From the NCBI GenBank assembly GCA_017646765.1, contig JAGCMD010000058.1, forward strand, positions 1 to 41,061: a stretch of DNA of 41,061 nucleotides, written 5' to 3'. This DNA is from Elusimicrobiaceae bacterium (GTDB lineage: Bacteria > Elusimicrobiota > Elusimicrobia > Elusimicrobiales > Elusimicrobiaceae). Under the pieces are notes generated by a model. That model was not told the DNA's origin, did not search any database, and worked only from the letters and a program-made list of their open reading frames with translations. Every line of letters starts with the position of its first letter. The first letter of the stretch is position 1. Of the stretch, positions 8,883-17,148 are shown piece after piece. The translations under genes were made by a program, and so were the position numbers.

Positions 8883-9626
8883 TTATTTTAACAAATCTGC
8901 AATTTCCATAAAATTTTTCTCTTGCGCCAGGTCGGCGGCGGTTTTGCCTTCATTATTTTTAAGAGTTGTATCAAGCCCCGGTTGTTCTAACAAAAGTTTG
9001 ACGATTTCGGTTTGTCCGTTTAAGGCCGCCACGTGCAAGGGCGTGTTGCCGTTTTGGGCGTAGGCGGTGTTAAGGTGTTCCGGGTGTTCTTCCAAAGCGG
9101 CACATAGCTTTATTGCGGAACCGTCAAGCACTGCTTGTAACACCGGCGTAATATGATGAATTTGAATTTCCAATTCCTGCTTTTGGGGTTGATGAAAAGC
9201 AGAGAGAGGAAATGCCATAGATTCATCAAAATCATCAATAATAGTGCCCTTTGGGTAAGGGAGAAATTTGTCCGATAACACAGCTACAGCAATCAAACTG
9301 AAAAAACCAACAAAAGCCAGACAAATTGATATTTTCCCGGGGAAATGAAAGACAATGAGAAAAAGCGGTTGAGGAAACGAAAACAGAAATAGCCACCACC
9401 AAACGTTTGCCCAGATGGTGCGCCTGTGGATGGCGGCAATGCTGTTTGTAAGCAGCCGGTATGACGCCCAAAACCCAACACCTATTATGACAAGGAACGC
9501 AATTAAAAAGAAGATTTCGTGTTCGGTTTTTGTGGGGGCACGCCAAAATAGCGCACAGCAATAAACGGCTCCCAACGTGAGCTGATAAATTATCCAAGCA
9601 GGATGAGCAGGTAGTCCTGTAGACAT
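8883..9626 (-). CDS. Membrane protein with C-terminal ankyrin repeats
   Basis: A 247-residue protein. The N-terminal half has about four membrane segments (about 11-29, 36-58, 72-92 and 98-117). The C-terminal part (about 158-247) carries ankyrin repeats, one with the canonical pattern NGNTPLHVAALNGQTEIVKL and a second degenerate one with EGKTAADLAQEKN. Ankyrin repeats mediate protein-protein binding; here the module would face the cytoplasm, tethered to the membrane. The partner is unknown. A Shine-Dalgarno AGGGGA precedes the ATG and a TATAAT on the minus strand lies at 9658-9663. It is the first gene of the five-gene minus-strand island and diverges from the S10 operon. Confidence 0.75.
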   Translation of the reverse strand: MSTGLPAHPAWIIYQLTLGAVYCCALFWRAPTKTEHEIFFLIAFLVIIGVGFWASYRLLTNSIAAIHRRTIWANVWWWLFLFSFPQPLFLIVFHFPGKISICLAFVGFFSLIAVAVLSDKFLPYPKGTIIDDFDESMAFPLSAFHQPQKQELEIQIHHITPVLQAVLDGSAIKLCAALEEHPEHLNTAYAQNGNTPLHVAALNGQTEIVKLLLEQPGLDTTLKNNEGKTAADLAQEKNFMEIADLLK

Positions 9627-9657
9627 ACTTTTCCCCTATTTACAATTTTCCTTTTTT

Positions 9658-9663
9658 ATTATA
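9658..9663 (-). promoter_or_regulatory. Candidate -10 box for the ankyrin-membrane gene
   Basis: A perfect TATAAT on the minus strand lies 31 nt upstream of the ATG at 9626, leaving room for a normal leader with the AGGGGA ribosome-binding site. No convincing -35 is visible at the right distance. Confidence 0.45.
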
Positions 9664-9732
9664 CAATATCTTATCAGGATTTTAGTGCATTAGCCGTTTG
9701 ATGCGCAAGGGTGAAAACGCTTAAAAACTGCG

Positions 9733-9760
9733 TGCACAAAGCCCGCTAATTTGGTATAAT
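9733..9760 (+). promoter_or_regulatory. Promoter of the S10 ribosomal superoperon
   Basis: A perfect -10 TATAAT at 9755-9760 is preceded by TGCACA at 9733-9738 (four of six matches to TTGACA) with a 16-nt spacer. The predicted start lies near 9767, giving a leader of about 127 nt before rpsJ. This is the only convincing promoter on this strand ahead of the next 16.5 kb of co-directional genes. Confidence 0.65.
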
Positions 9761-9784
9761 AAAATGTACGTAAATTAGCAGGAA

Positions 9785-9842
9785 GGCAAAAAATTCCTAA
9801 CCGGCCCGACGGAGAACGCGGACCGGAAAGGGGTTTTCTGCC
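9785..9842 (+). promoter_or_regulatory. Structured 5' leader of the S10 operon (candidate ribosomal-protein regulatory RNA)
   Basis: The untranslated leader can fold into one long hairpin. The base pairs GGCAAAAAA (9785-9793) with TTTTCTGCC (9834-9842). Inside, TTCC and CCGG (9801-9804) pair with CCGG (9823-9826) and the following GG. The apical part contains CCCG and CGCGG. In E. coli and several other groups a leader at this position binds L4 and represses the operon. Whether this one does is not shown by sequence alone. Confidence 0.5.
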
Positions 9843-9893
9843 GATAAATTATTTGTAGAAATTTTGTATAAAAATACTGAAGGAAAAATTAAA

Positions 9894-10238
9894 ATGGCAG
9901 AAAAAACAGCAAAAAAAGCCAATAACATTGGCCAAGAAAGAATCCGCATTAAATTGCGTTCTTATGACCATCGCATGCTGGACGCCTCTGTTGCGCGTAT
10001 CGTAGAAACCGCGCAAAAAACCGGCGCCATTGTGGCGGGTCCTGTTTTGTTACCGGTCCGGATTAAGAAGTACACCGTGCTTCGCTCTCCCCATACCGAT
10101 AAAAAGAGCAGAGAACAATTTGAAATGCGCATTCATAAACGCTTAATTGACTTAAAAAGCCCCACCTCTAAAACCGTGGACGAACTAATGAAATTAGACT
10201 TGCCCGCCGGTGTAGATGTGGCCATTAAAAGTAACTAA
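9894..10238 (+). CDS. rpsJ: 30S ribosomal protein S10
   Basis: S10 is a head protein of the 30S subunit and in many bacteria also serves as NusE in antitermination. The conserved core starts at [15 protein letters not shown] and ends normally. The product is 114 residues, about ten longer than E. coli S10 because of a Lys/Ala-rich N-terminal stretch. The start at 9894 is preceded by GAAGGA. An in-frame ATG 30 nt upstream lacks a ribosome-binding site. First gene of the S10-spc-alpha superoperon. Confidence 0.97.
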   Translation: MAEKTAKKANNIGQERIRIKLRSYDHRMLDASVARIVETAQKTGAIVAGPVLLPVRIKKYTVLRSPHTDKKSREQFEMRIHKRLIDLKSPTSKTVDELMKLDLPAGVDVAIKSN

Positions 10239-10256
10239 TAGGAACTGACAAGAACT

Positions 10257-11048
10257 ATGACAGAAGAAATGAATAAGGCTGCTGGTGCCCAAGAGGCAAC
10301 GCCCGTTGCTGAACCGGCCAAAGCAGAAACTGTCAAAGAGGCTCCCGAAACTTTCCGCTTTGTAATCGGCGAAAAAATCGGCATGACACAACTCTTTGAT
10401 GAAAAAGGCAATCTGCATGGTGTATCCGTTGTAAAAGCGGGCCCGTGCAAGGTTGTGCGTGTCAGAACCCAAGAAAAAGACGGATACAACGCCGTTTGCG
10501 TGGGTTTTGGCGAAGTGAAGGAAAGCAAACTGAACAAACCCGAACTCGGGTATTTCAAAAAAGCCAATGTGGCCCCGGTCAAACACATGAAGGAATGCCG
10601 TGTTGCCGATGTGGCCGGCTTTGAAATCGGTCAAGTCATTTCACTTGAAAAAATCTTTAAACCCGGCGACTATGTGGACGTACAGGGCCAAATTAAAGGG
10701 CACGGCTTTGCCGGCGCGATGAAACGCCACGGCTTTGCGGGCCAACCGGATTCGCACGGTCAATCGGACCGCTCGCGTGCTCCGGGGTCTTTGGGCTCCC
10801 GCCGCTCTTTAGGTAAAGTTTTGTCCGGCCAACGCATGGCGGGCCATTACGGCACCACCACCCATACGGTAGCCAAAATTGAAGTTATTAAGGTAGATAA
10901 CGAAAACGGACTTTTATTCTTAAAAGGTTCCGTCCCGGGAGCCAAGGGCTCTATCGTTTCCGTCTTAGAAACTTCCAAATACAAAAAACACTATGTGGCA
11001 CCTCAGCAGACCAAGATTTCTGCTTCCAAGGTTGCTAACAAGAAGTAA
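10257..11048 (+). CDS. rplC: 50S ribosomal protein L3 with N-terminal extension
   Basis: L3 is an early-assembling 50S protein whose loop reaches toward the peptidyl transferase centre. The core runs from about residue 34 (FVIGEKIGMTQLFDEKG) to about 245, with the loop GFAGAMKRHGFAGQPDSHGQ and RAPGSLGS. At 263 residues it is about 50 longer than E. coli L3. The extra length is an Ala/Glu/Lys-rich N-terminal extension of about 33 residues and a short Lys-rich tail. The extension is low-complexity and its role is unknown. An alternative start at the second Met (residue 5) changes little. Confidence 0.96.
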   Translation: MTEEMNKAAGAQEATPVAEPAKAETVKEAPETFRFVIGEKIGMTQLFDEKGNLHGVSVVKAGPCKVVRVRTQEKDGYNAVCVGFGEVKESKLNKPELGYFKKANVAPVKHMKECRVADVAGFEIGQVISLEKIFKPGDYVDVQGQIKGHGFAGAMKRHGFAGQPDSHGQSDRSRAPGSLGSRRSLGKVLSGQRMAGHYGTTTHTVAKIEVIKVDNENGLLFLKGSVPGAKGSIVSVLETSKYKKHYVAPQQTKISASKVANKK

Positions 11049-11059
11049 GGACTTTGACC

Positions 11060-11692
11060 ATGGAAACTAAAGTTTTAGATATCAAAGGTAAAGAGAAAGG
11101 GACCTGCATTTTGCCCGATAGTTTGTTCGGTGTAAAACCCAATCCTACTTTCTTACACGAAGTCGTCACCGCTTTTTTGGCCAACCAAAGACGCGGCACC
11201 GCGGATACCAAAACCCGCGCCGAAGTTTCCGGTACCGGTAAAAAACCGTGGAAACAGAAAGGCACCGGCCGCGCCCGTCAGGGTTCTTTGCGTGCCGTGC
11301 AATTCCGCCACGGCGGTATCGCTTTCGGGCCGACTCCGCACTCCTACCGCCAATACTTGCCCGTTGCCAAACGCCGCGCGGCGTTAGCGATGGCCTTGTC
11401 TGCCAAAATGGCGGAAGGGAATGTGGTGGTATTAGATTCTTTGAAACTCAAAGAACCCAAAACCAACGCTTTTGCCCAAGTGATGAAGGTATTATCCGCC
11501 GGGCGCAAACCGTTGGTTATGGACAGTTTTGCAGATGAAAACGCCGCTTTGGCCAGCCGCAACATTGCCGGCTTAACCCGCTTGATGCCGCAAGATGCCA
11601 ATGCGTACGTCGTGCTCAACAGCACCAAAGTCATCTTGACGCAAGATGCGGTAGAAAAACTCTGCAATACGTTTGTTAAGGAGGCCAAATAA
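11060..11692 (+). CDS. rplD: 50S ribosomal protein L4
   Basis: L4 lines the peptide exit tunnel and in E. coli also represses its own operon. The 210-residue product contains the tunnel-loop signature GTGKKPWKQKGTGRARQGSL and the following HGGIAFGPTPHSY. A TTG six bases upstream is in frame but the ATG at 11060 has AAGG at 11047-11050 and is the better start. The stop codon overlaps the rplW start by one base (TAATG), which implies translational coupling. Confidence 0.97.
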   Translation: METKVLDIKGKEKGTCILPDSLFGVKPNPTFLHEVVTAFLANQRRGTADTKTRAEVSGTGKKPWKQKGTGRARQGSLRAVQFRHGGIAFGPTPHSYRQYLPVAKRRAALAMALSAKMAEGNVVVLDSLKLKEPKTNAFAQVMKVLSAGRKPLVMDSFADENAALASRNIAGLTRLMPQDANAYVVLNSTKVILTQDAVEKLCNTFVKEAK

Positions 11693-11985
11693 TGACCACC
11701 TATACTACCATTAAAAAACCGCTTTTAACGGAAAAAAGCCTTATTGAACGCGACACGCACAACCGCTATGGGTTTATCGTAGCCGCTAACGCGTCCAAAG
11801 GCGAAATCAAAACCGCGGTGGAAACGATCTTTAACGTAACCGTTACTAAGATCAACACGATTTCCGTCACGGGTAAGACCCATCGTATGGGTCGCTTTGA
11901 AGGTAAACGCCCCGATTACAAAAAGGCGTTCGTTACCTTGAAAGAAGGCGATAAAATTGAAATGGTGGAAGCCGCTTCAAAGTAG
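11692..11985 (+). CDS. rplW: 50S ribosomal protein L23
   Basis: L23 sits at the exit of the peptide tunnel and is the docking site for trigger factor and the signal recognition particle. The 97-residue product begins TTIKKPLLTEKS, as typical, and has the basic loop GKTHRMGRFEGKRPDYKKA. A strong Shine-Dalgarno AAGGAGG lies inside the end of rplD. The start overlaps the rplD stop. Confidence 0.97.
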   Translation: MTTYTTIKKPLLTEKSLIERDTHNRYGFIVAANASKGEIKTAVETIFNVTVTKINTISVTGKTHRMGRFEGKRPDYKKAFVTLKEGDKIEMVEAASK

Positions 11986-12005
11986 AATAAGGAGAACTAC
12001 TAACT

Positions 12006-12845
12006 ATGCCTATTAAATCATTTAGACCTTATACTCCTTCCCGCCGCACGATCACGGTGTCGGATTATTCCGATATTACCAAGACCACGCCCGAGAAGCG
12101 CTTAACGAAAGGTCTTCGCAAAACCGGCGGAAGAAATAACACCGGTATGATCATGGTCCGCCATATTGGCGGCGGGCACAGACGTGCCTATAGACAAATT
12201 GATTTCAAGCGCGAAAAATACGGTGTGCCGGCCAAAGTCGTATCTATTGAATACGATCCGAACCGCAGTGCGCGTATTTGCTTGTTAAACTATGCCGACG
12301 GCGATAAGAGATACATCTTGCATCCGCTCGGCGTACAGGTGGGCGATGTATTGATGTCCGGTCCGACCGCAGATATTAAAGTGGGTAACTGCCTTGCACT
12401 TAAAAATATTCCTGAAGGTACTTTTATCCACGCGATTGAGCTTAAAGTCGGTAAAGGTGCGCAACTTGCGCGCAGTGCCGGCAGCCAAGCACAACTTATG
12501 GCTAAAGAATCGGACTATGCCCATATCAAAATGCCGTCCGGCGAAATCCGCTTAGTACCCAGCGATTGCTGTGCGACTATCGGTCAAGTAGGTAATATTG
12601 ACCACGGTAATATCGTCATCGGCAACGCGGGCCGCAACCGCCACCGTGGGGAACGCCCCACCGTACGCGGTAGCGCCATGAACGCGGTAGATCACCCGAT
12701 GGGTGGCGGCCGCGGTCACGGTAAAGGCGGAAACATTCCGCGCTCTCCGTGGAACCAACAAACCCGCGGTTTGAAGACGCGCTCCACCAAGAAGGCGTTT
12801 GGTTGGATGATCGTCAGTGACAGAAGAAAAAACAAGGTTAAATAA
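12006..12845 (+). CDS. rplB: 50S ribosomal protein L2
   Basis: L2 is required for association of the subunits and for peptidyl transferase assembly. The 279-residue product has family length. It shows [20 protein letters not shown] near residue 45 and the C-terminal motif [19 protein letters not shown] containing the conserved His. The start is preceded by AAGGAG at 11989-11994. It is followed by rpsS after two bases. Confidence 0.98.
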   Translation: MPIKSFRPYTPSRRTITVSDYSDITKTTPEKRLTKGLRKTGGRNNTGMIMVRHIGGGHRRAYRQIDFKREKYGVPAKVVSIEYDPNRSARICLLNYADGDKRYILHPLGVQVGDVLMSGPTADIKVGNCLALKNIPEGTFIHAIELKVGKGAQLARSAGSQAQLMAKESDYAHIKMPSGEIRLVPSDCCATIGQVGNIDHGNIVIGNAGRNRHRGERPTVRGSAMNAVDHPMGGGRGHGKGGNIPRSPWNQQTRGLKTRSTKKAFGWMIVSDRRKNKVK

Positions 12846-12847
12846 TT

Positions 12848-13132
12848 ATGGGAAGATCAACTAAAAAAGGTCCGTTTGTGGATTTAAACCTGTTGGAAAA
12901 AGTTCAGAAAATGAACGAAACCAACGAAAAGACACCTATCAAGACGTGGGCAAGAGCCTGCACGATTGTACCGGAATTTGTAGGACATACATTTTTGGTA
13001 CATAATGGCCGCAAGTTTCTTCCCATTTACGTTTCCGAACGTATGGTAGGATACAAACTCGGTGAATTTTCGTTCACGCGTTTGTTCAAAGGTCACGGTG
13101 GTATGACGAAAGACTCCACCGCCTTAAAATAA
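12848..13132 (+). CDS. rpsS: 30S ribosomal protein S19
   Basis: S19 binds the head of the 30S subunit and touches the A-site finger bridge. The 94-residue product begins [11 protein letters not shown] and contains [20 protein letters not shown] and [11 protein letters not shown], as usual for the family. Only two bases separate it from rplB, so its translation is probably coupled to that of L2. Confidence 0.97.
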   Translation: MGRSTKKGPFVDLNLLEKVQKMNETNEKTPIKTWARACTIVPEFVGHTFLVHNGRKFLPIYVSERMVGYKLGEFSFTRLFKGHGGMTKDSTALK

Positions 13133-13148
13133 GAGTTGAGGATTTGAT

Positions 13149-13508
13149 ATGGAAGCTTGTGCAAAAGCAAAATTTCAACGCTTTGGTAGCCGCAAGGTGA
13201 ACTTAGTGCTTGACCAAATCCGCGGTAAAAACGTAAAGGCGGCGGAAGATGTACTTCCTTTCGTAGCCAAACGCACGGCGGATTTAGTGGCCAAGACGCT
13301 TCACAGTGCTGCTGCTAACTTAGAAGTAAAAGCCGGCAAAAAGCTGGATTTTAGCAAAGTGTTTATTAAAGAAGCCTTTGCCAATTTGGGCCCCAGCGGC
13401 CACTTGAAAAGAGTGCAGCCCGGCCCGCAAGGCCGCGCCATGCCCTATAAAAAGAGCATGTGCCACTTAACGGTTATCGTAACCGACGAAAAAAAGGGAG
13501 GTCGCTAA
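13149..13508 (+). CDS. rplV: 50S ribosomal protein L22
   Basis: L22 forms part of the tunnel constriction with L4. The 119-residue product has family length, with a conserved helix region [20 protein letters not shown] and the C-terminal hairpin [20 protein letters not shown]. The beta-hairpin tip involved in macrolide resistance appears intact. It begins 16 nt after rpsS with GAGG upstream. Confidence 0.97.
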   Translation: MEACAKAKFQRFGSRKVNLVLDQIRGKNVKAAEDVLPFVAKRTADLVAKTLHSAAANLEVKAGKKLDFSKVFIKEAFANLGPSGHLKRVQPGPQGRAMPYKKSMCHLTVIVTDEKKGGR

Positions 13509-13511
13509 GTT

Positions 13512-14243
13512 ATGGGACATAAGATTCACCCCCGGTCAATTCGCTTAGGTTATATTCAAGATTGGCGTTCCAGATGGTTCGCTCCCAAGAATATGCCGGC
13601 CTTGATCAAAGAAGATTTTGAAATCCGCAAAATCGTTGAAAACAAATTCACCATGGCTGCTATCAGCTACGTGGGCATTGAAAGAGCCGGCGCGTTCTTG
13701 CGCGTAAACATCCACACGGCCCGCCCCGGCGTGGTTATCGGTAAAAAAGGTGCCGATATTGAAGCCTTGCGCAAAGAGTTGGAAGCCTATACCGGCAGCA
13801 AAACCTTTGTAAACGTGGTGGAAATTAAAAATCCGGAAACCGATGCCCAATTAGTAGCGCAAAATATCGCTATGCAACTTGAAAAACGCGCCCACTACGG
13901 TGCCGCTATCAAGAAAGCGATTGAAAAAGCGTTATCCGGCAAAGCGCTGGGTATCAAAATTATGGTATCCGGCCGTTTAGGCGGTGCGGAAATTGCCCGC
14001 ACGGAATGGAAACGTGAAGGCCGCGTACCGCTTCACACGTTGTGCGCCGATATTGATTACGGTTTTACCGAAGCTAATACAATCAGCGGTAAAATCGGCA
14101 TCAAAGTCTGGATTTTCAAGAGAACTCACTTCGCCAAATCTCCTAAAGAGATTATGAACGAACTCAAGAAACACCGCGACATGGAAACCGCCGCTACGGA
14201 AGGCGTCACCGAAGAAGTGACCCCGGCCGTGGAAGCGAAATAA
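13512..14243 (+). CDS. rpsC: 30S ribosomal protein S3
   Basis: S3 is part of the mRNA entry site and has helicase-associated residues. It begins MGHKIHPRSIRLGYIQDW. The KH domain (VVIGKKGADIEALRKEL, near 76-92) and the C-terminal domain with VSGRLGGAEIARTEW are present. The product has 243 residues. An acidic, Thr/Glu/Ala-rich tail of about 20 residues ends the protein, similar in composition to the extensions on L3, S5 and S11 here. The start is 3 nt after the rplV stop, with GGGAGG in the end of rplV. Confidence 0.97.
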   Translation: MGHKIHPRSIRLGYIQDWRSRWFAPKNMPALIKEDFEIRKIVENKFTMAAISYVGIERAGAFLRVNIHTARPGVVIGKKGADIEALRKELEAYTGSKTFVNVVEIKNPETDAQLVAQNIAMQLEKRAHYGAAIKKAIEKALSGKALGIKIMVSGRLGGAEIARTEWKREGRVPLHTLCADIDYGFTEANTISGKIGIKVWIFKRTHFAKSPKEIMNELKKHRDMETAATEGVTEEVTPAVEAK

Positions 14244-14257
14244 GAGGAATTTGACTT

Positions 14258-14668
14258 ATGTTGATGCCTAAAAGAGTTAAATACCGCAAACCCTTCAGCG
14301 CCCCGCGCATTAAAGGAAACGCTAAACGCGGAACGGAAGTGGTCTTCGGCGAATATGGCTTAAAAGCCCTGGAACCCAAATGGATTACCGCCCGCCAAAT
14401 TGAAGCGGCCCGTGTAACCCTGTCCCGCTTTATCAAAAAGAAAGGCAAATTGTGGATTCGCATTTTCCCGGATAAAGCCATCACCAAACACCCGGCCGAA
14501 ACCCGTATGGGTAAAGGTAAAGGGGCGCCCGAATACTGGGCTGCCGTAGTCAAACCGGGCCGGATTTTGTTTGAATTGGAAGGGGCTTCTGAAGAAGATA
14601 CCAAGCGTGCTATGCGCTTAGCGTCCGACAAACTGCCCATCAAAACCAAACTAGTAACGAGAAGGTAG
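14258..14668 (+). CDS. rplP: 50S ribosomal protein L16
   Basis: L16 organises the A-site tRNA binding region of the 50S subunit. The 136-residue product begins [11 protein letters not shown] and carries the signature [20 protein letters not shown] and [19 protein letters not shown]. Family length is normal. Preceded by AGAGGAA at 14243-14249. The next gene, rpmC, follows after four bases. Confidence 0.97.
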   Translation: MLMPKRVKYRKPFSAPRIKGNAKRGTEVVFGEYGLKALEPKWITARQIEAARVTLSRFIKKKGKLWIRIFPDKAITKHPAETRMGKGKGAPEYWAAVVKPGRILFELEGASEEDTKRAMRLASDKLPIKTKLVTRR

Positions 14669-14672
14669 TTTT

Positions 14673-14876
14673 ATGAAGACGAACGAAAAAGAAGCTTTAA
14701 AGAATAAAACCTTGGCAGAGCTCAACGAAGCGCTCGCCAAAGCCCAAGAAAAGAAATTTAACCTTCTTTTCAAACACAGCACGACGCCCATTGCTAACCC
14801 GATGGAGATCCGCGCTGTAAGACGCGAAATTGCTCTTTTGCAAACGCTGATCAACCAAAAGAAAGAGCAAAAATAG
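14673..14876 (+). CDS. rpmC: 50S ribosomal protein L29
   Basis: L29 is a small two-helix protein at the tunnel exit next to L23. The 67-residue product begins MKTNEKEALKNKTLAELNEA and contains the usual KKFNLLFKHST and the RREIALLQT helix. Position between rplP and rpsQ is the standard one. Gap to rplP is four bases, with the GAGAAGG ribosome-binding site inside the end of rplP. Confidence 0.95.
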   Translation: MKTNEKEALKNKTLAELNEALAKAQEKKFNLLFKHSTTPIANPMEIRAVRREIALLQTLINQKKEQK

Positions 14877-14887
14877 AGGTTTAGACC

Positions 14888-15157
14888 ATGGAAAACCAAG
14901 AAATTCGTGGCAAAAGAAAAGTGCTGACCGGCGTTGTCGTGTCCGATAAAATGGACAAAACCCGCACTGTATCCGTAGAACGGTTAGTGCATGACGAACG
15001 CTATGGCAAAACGCTCAAAAGAGCGGCCAAATTCCACGCGCACGACGAAGCGAACGAAAGCAAAATCGGCGACAAAGTGGAAATTATGAGCACCCGTCCC
15101 GTTTCTAAAACGACGAAATGGCGTGTTTCCAAGATTGTGGAAAAAGCCAGAGCTTAG
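14888..15157 (+). CDS. rpsQ: 30S ribosomal protein S17
   Basis: S17 is a primary 16S rRNA binder with an OB fold. The 89-residue product contains RKVLTGVVVSDKMDKTRTVS and HDEANESKIGDKVEIMSTRP, both diagnostic. The start follows rpmC by 11 nt with AGAGG just before. It ends the classical S10 operon; rplN follows without a terminator, so the S10 and spc operons are joined. Confidence 0.97.
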   Translation: MENQEIRGKRKVLTGVVVSDKMDKTRTVSVERLVHDERYGKTLKRAAKFHAHDEANESKIGDKVEIMSTRPVSKTTKWRVSKIVEKARA

Positions 15158-15184
15158 TTTGTAAAAACTGGAGTTAAATAAAGT

Positions 15185-15553
15185 ATGATTCAATTAAGAA
15201 GCATAGTCAATGTGGCCGACAATTCCGGCGCCCGTAAAGTGCAATGCTTTAAGGTGCGCGGCGGTCACCACCGGGATATCGCAACTTTGGGAGATGTAAT
15301 TATGTGCTCCGTCAGAGATGCGATCCCTACTTCTGCCATTAAAAAAGGCGACGTCGTCCGTGCGGTCGTAGTGCGCGTGGCGCGTGAAAAAAGAAGAAAA
15401 GACGGTTCGTACATTCGTTTTGATGACAACGCCGTTTGCATCATCAACGATAATGGCGAACCCAAAGGTACCCGTGTATTCGGCCCTATTGCCAGAGAGT
15501 TACGCGAAAAGAATTTCTTAAAAATTATTTCGCTCGCTCCTGAGGTGGTATAG
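15185..15553 (+). CDS. rplN: 50S ribosomal protein L14
   Basis: L14 forms an intersubunit bridge and is the binding site of the silencing factor RsfS. The 122-residue product begins [20 protein letters not shown] and ends normally ([18 protein letters not shown]). The start has GGAG at 15171-15174. It is the first gene of the spc section; no promoter is visible in the 27-nt gap. Confidence 0.98.
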   Translation: MIQLRSIVNVADNSGARKVQCFKVRGGHHRDIATLGDVIMCSVRDAIPTSAIKKGDVVRAVVVRVAREKRRKDGSYIRFDDNAVCIINDNGEPKGTRVFGPIARELREKNFLKIISLAPEVV

Positions 15554-15554
15554 T

Positions 15555-15863
15555 ATGATTATTAAGAAAAAAGATACCGTTTTAGTCTTGGCTGGTAAAG
15601 ACAAAGGCAAGAAAGGCGAAGTGAAATCTGTTAACCCGACGAAGAATACCGTTGTAGTTACGGGTATCAACATGATTTCCAAACACGTAAAACCTGCCCA
15701 AAACAAGCAGGGCGGCATCATTAAGATGGAAGCGGCGTTGGATGCGTCTAACGTAGCGGTCATCTGTGCTAAATGCAAAAAAGCAATGACGCCCAAAATC
15801 AGCATTGCTGCCGACGGCACCAAAACGCGCGTCTGCCGCAAATGCAACGAGCCGATCATTTAA
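15555..15863 (+). CDS. rplX: 50S ribosomal protein L24 with C-terminal zinc-ribbon motif
   Basis: L24 initiates 50S assembly. The KOW motif is at the N-terminus (KDTVLVLAGKDKGKKGEV, residues 6-23). The C-terminal part holds two CxxC pairs (C71/C74 and C94/C97) that could bind zinc. Many L24 proteins share part of this pattern and E. coli lacks it. Total length is 102 residues. The gene starts one base after the rplN stop. Confidence 0.96.
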   Translation: MIIKKKDTVLVLAGKDKGKKGEVKSVNPTKNTVVVTGINMISKHVKPAQNKQGGIIKMEAALDASNVAVICAKCKKAMTPKISIAADGTKTRVCRKCNEPII

Positions 15864-15877
15864 TCTAGGTAAGTAAC

Positions 15878-16471
15878 ATGACTAAGAAAGAAACCAAAAA
15901 CGTAACGAAGGCGCCCGAGGGTTATCAACCCCGGTTGCAAGCCCTTTACAAAGAAAAAGTGCTTCCGGCTTTGCTTAAAGACATGAACGTCAAAAGCCCG
16001 ATGGCCGTACCGAGAATGACCAAAATCGTCATCAATATCGGTGTAAAAGATGCCCGCGAAGACATCAAAGCGTTGGAAACGGCTAAAGAAGACTTAACCG
16101 CCATCGCCGGTCAAGCAGCGCAAGTGCGCCGCGCCAAAAAATCCATCTCTAACTTCAAACTTAGAGAAGGTATGCCGATCGGCGTGCGTGTTACCTTACG
16201 CGGTGCTAAGATGTATGAGTTCATGGAACGCTTCATCTGCATTGCCTGCCCCCGCATCCGCGACTTTCAGGGCTTTAATGCCAGCTTTGATGGCAAAGGC
16301 AATTTGAACTTGGGGATTAAAGAACATTATATTTTCCCGGAAATTGACGTGGAAAAATCGCCCAAGGCTCACGGTATGAACATTACGTTCGTTACCACCG
16401 CCCAGAACGACCAAACCGGACGCATGCTCATGGATTACATGGGTTTACCGTTCCGCAAGGCGACGAAATAA
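15878..16471 (+). CDS. rplE: 50S ribosomal protein L5
   Basis: L5 binds 5S rRNA and contacts P-site tRNA. The core shows [29 protein letters not shown] and the C-terminal [20 protein letters not shown]. At 197 residues it is some 18 longer than E. coli L5, the excess being a Lys-rich N-terminal stretch of about 15 residues. The spacer from rplX is 14 nt. Confidence 0.97.
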   Translation: MTKKETKNVTKAPEGYQPRLQALYKEKVLPALLKDMNVKSPMAVPRMTKIVINIGVKDAREDIKALETAKEDLTAIAGQAAQVRRAKKSISNFKLREGMPIGVRVTLRGAKMYEFMERFICIACPRIRDFQGFNASFDGKGNLNLGIKEHYIFPEIDVEKSPKAHGMNITFVTTAQNDQTGRMLMDYMGLPFRKATK

Positions 16472-16488
16472 GAGGAGCAAAAAACTTT

Positions 16489-16674
16489 ATGGCTACTAAA
16501 GCATGGGTTGCAAAAATGGCGAAAGACCAAAAGTTCGCTGTGCGCTATCACAACCGCTGCCAAATCTGCGGACGTGCGCGCGGATATTATCGCGACTTCG
16601 GCCTCTGCCGTATCTGCCTGAGAAAAATGGCACACCAGGGTTTAATCCCGGGTCTTAGAAAATCAAGCTGGTAA
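16489..16674 (+). CDS. rpsN: 30S ribosomal protein S14, zinc-binding (C+) short form
   Basis: S14 is a head protein of the 30S subunit. The 61-residue product is the short zinc-containing type, with C24/C27 and C40/C43 in CQICGR and CRICLR. It ends with [10 protein letters not shown] as in this class. The zinc-free long type found in E. coli is about 100 residues. The ribosome-binding site AGAGGAG lies at 16471-16477. Confidence 0.97.
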   Translation: MATKAWVAKMAKDQKFAVRYHNRCQICGRARGYYRDFGLCRICLRKMAHQGLIPGLRKSSW

Positions 16675-16746
16675 TTTACAGGAGGAAGTTTCGCTTTCGG
16701 GCCAACTCTTGAAAAAGAAAGTGGCTTGGGACGAAAACTTAAGTAT
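16675..16746 (+). promoter_or_regulatory. Unusually long spacer before rpsH with distant AGGAGG
   Basis: Seventy-two bases separate rpsN and rpsH in an operon where gaps are mostly 1-30 nt. A perfect AGGAGG is at 16680-16685, 61 nt before the ATG, with no ATG, GTG or TTG at the right distance behind it. The rpsH frame is open through the whole spacer. Segments around 16693-16698 and 16717-16725 can pair (GCTTTC with GAAAG). This may be a structured translational control site for S8 or a degenerate extension of the coding region. Confidence 0.4.
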
Positions 16747-17139
16747 ATGGATCCAATTGCAGATTTCTTAACCAGAATAAGAAATGCCAACATGAAGAAA
16801 AAAGAAAAAGTGGATATCCCTTTTTCTAAAATCAAAACCGAAATTGCGCGTGTGCTCAAAGAAGAAGGATACATCGCCAATTTCAAGGCCGTTCATAATG
16901 AAACTAAAGGCGGCGTGGTACGGGTGTTTTTGAAATATACGCCTGAAAACGAATGCGTAATCCAAGGGTTGAAACGTATTTCCAAACCGGGTTCCCGCGT
17001 TTACAGTGCGTACAACAATATCCCGAAAGTCCGCGGTGCCTTTGGCGTGACAATTTTGTCCACTTCTAAAGGTATTATGACCGACGCCAAGGCCAAAGCC
17101 GAAAAAATCGGCGGCGAATTATTGTGCCAAGTTTGGTAA
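16747..17139 (+). CDS. rpsH: 30S ribosomal protein S8
   Basis: S8 is a primary 16S rRNA binder and the autogenous repressor of the spc operon in E. coli. The conserved N-terminus [14 protein letters not shown] begins at the ATG at 16747, giving 130 residues, the usual length. C-terminal [20 protein letters not shown] matches the family. The TTG at 16726 is in frame but would add seven residues not typical of S8. No good ribosome-binding site lies within 15 nt of the ATG. Confidence 0.96.
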   Translation: MDPIADFLTRIRNANMKKKEKVDIPFSKIKTEIARVLKEEGYIANFKAVHNETKGGVVRVFLKYTPENECVIQGLKRISKPGSRVYSAYNNIPKVRGAFGVTILSTSKGIMTDAKAKAEKIGGELLCQVW

Positions 17140-17148
17140 GGGGGGAAT

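Noticed and set aside
10194-10634. Long antisense open frames opposite ribosomal genes (also at 3151-3702, 4810-5382, 19060-19914 and others)
   Set aside because: They arise from the codon bias of the real genes on the plus strand; no ribosome-binding sites or known families.
16690-16710. Near repeat of the rplD sequence (TCGCTTTCGGGCC.ACTC, also at 11318-11338) in the rpsH leader
   Set aside because: An 18-nt match with one mismatch is expected about once among all pairs in a window this size, so chance is adequate.
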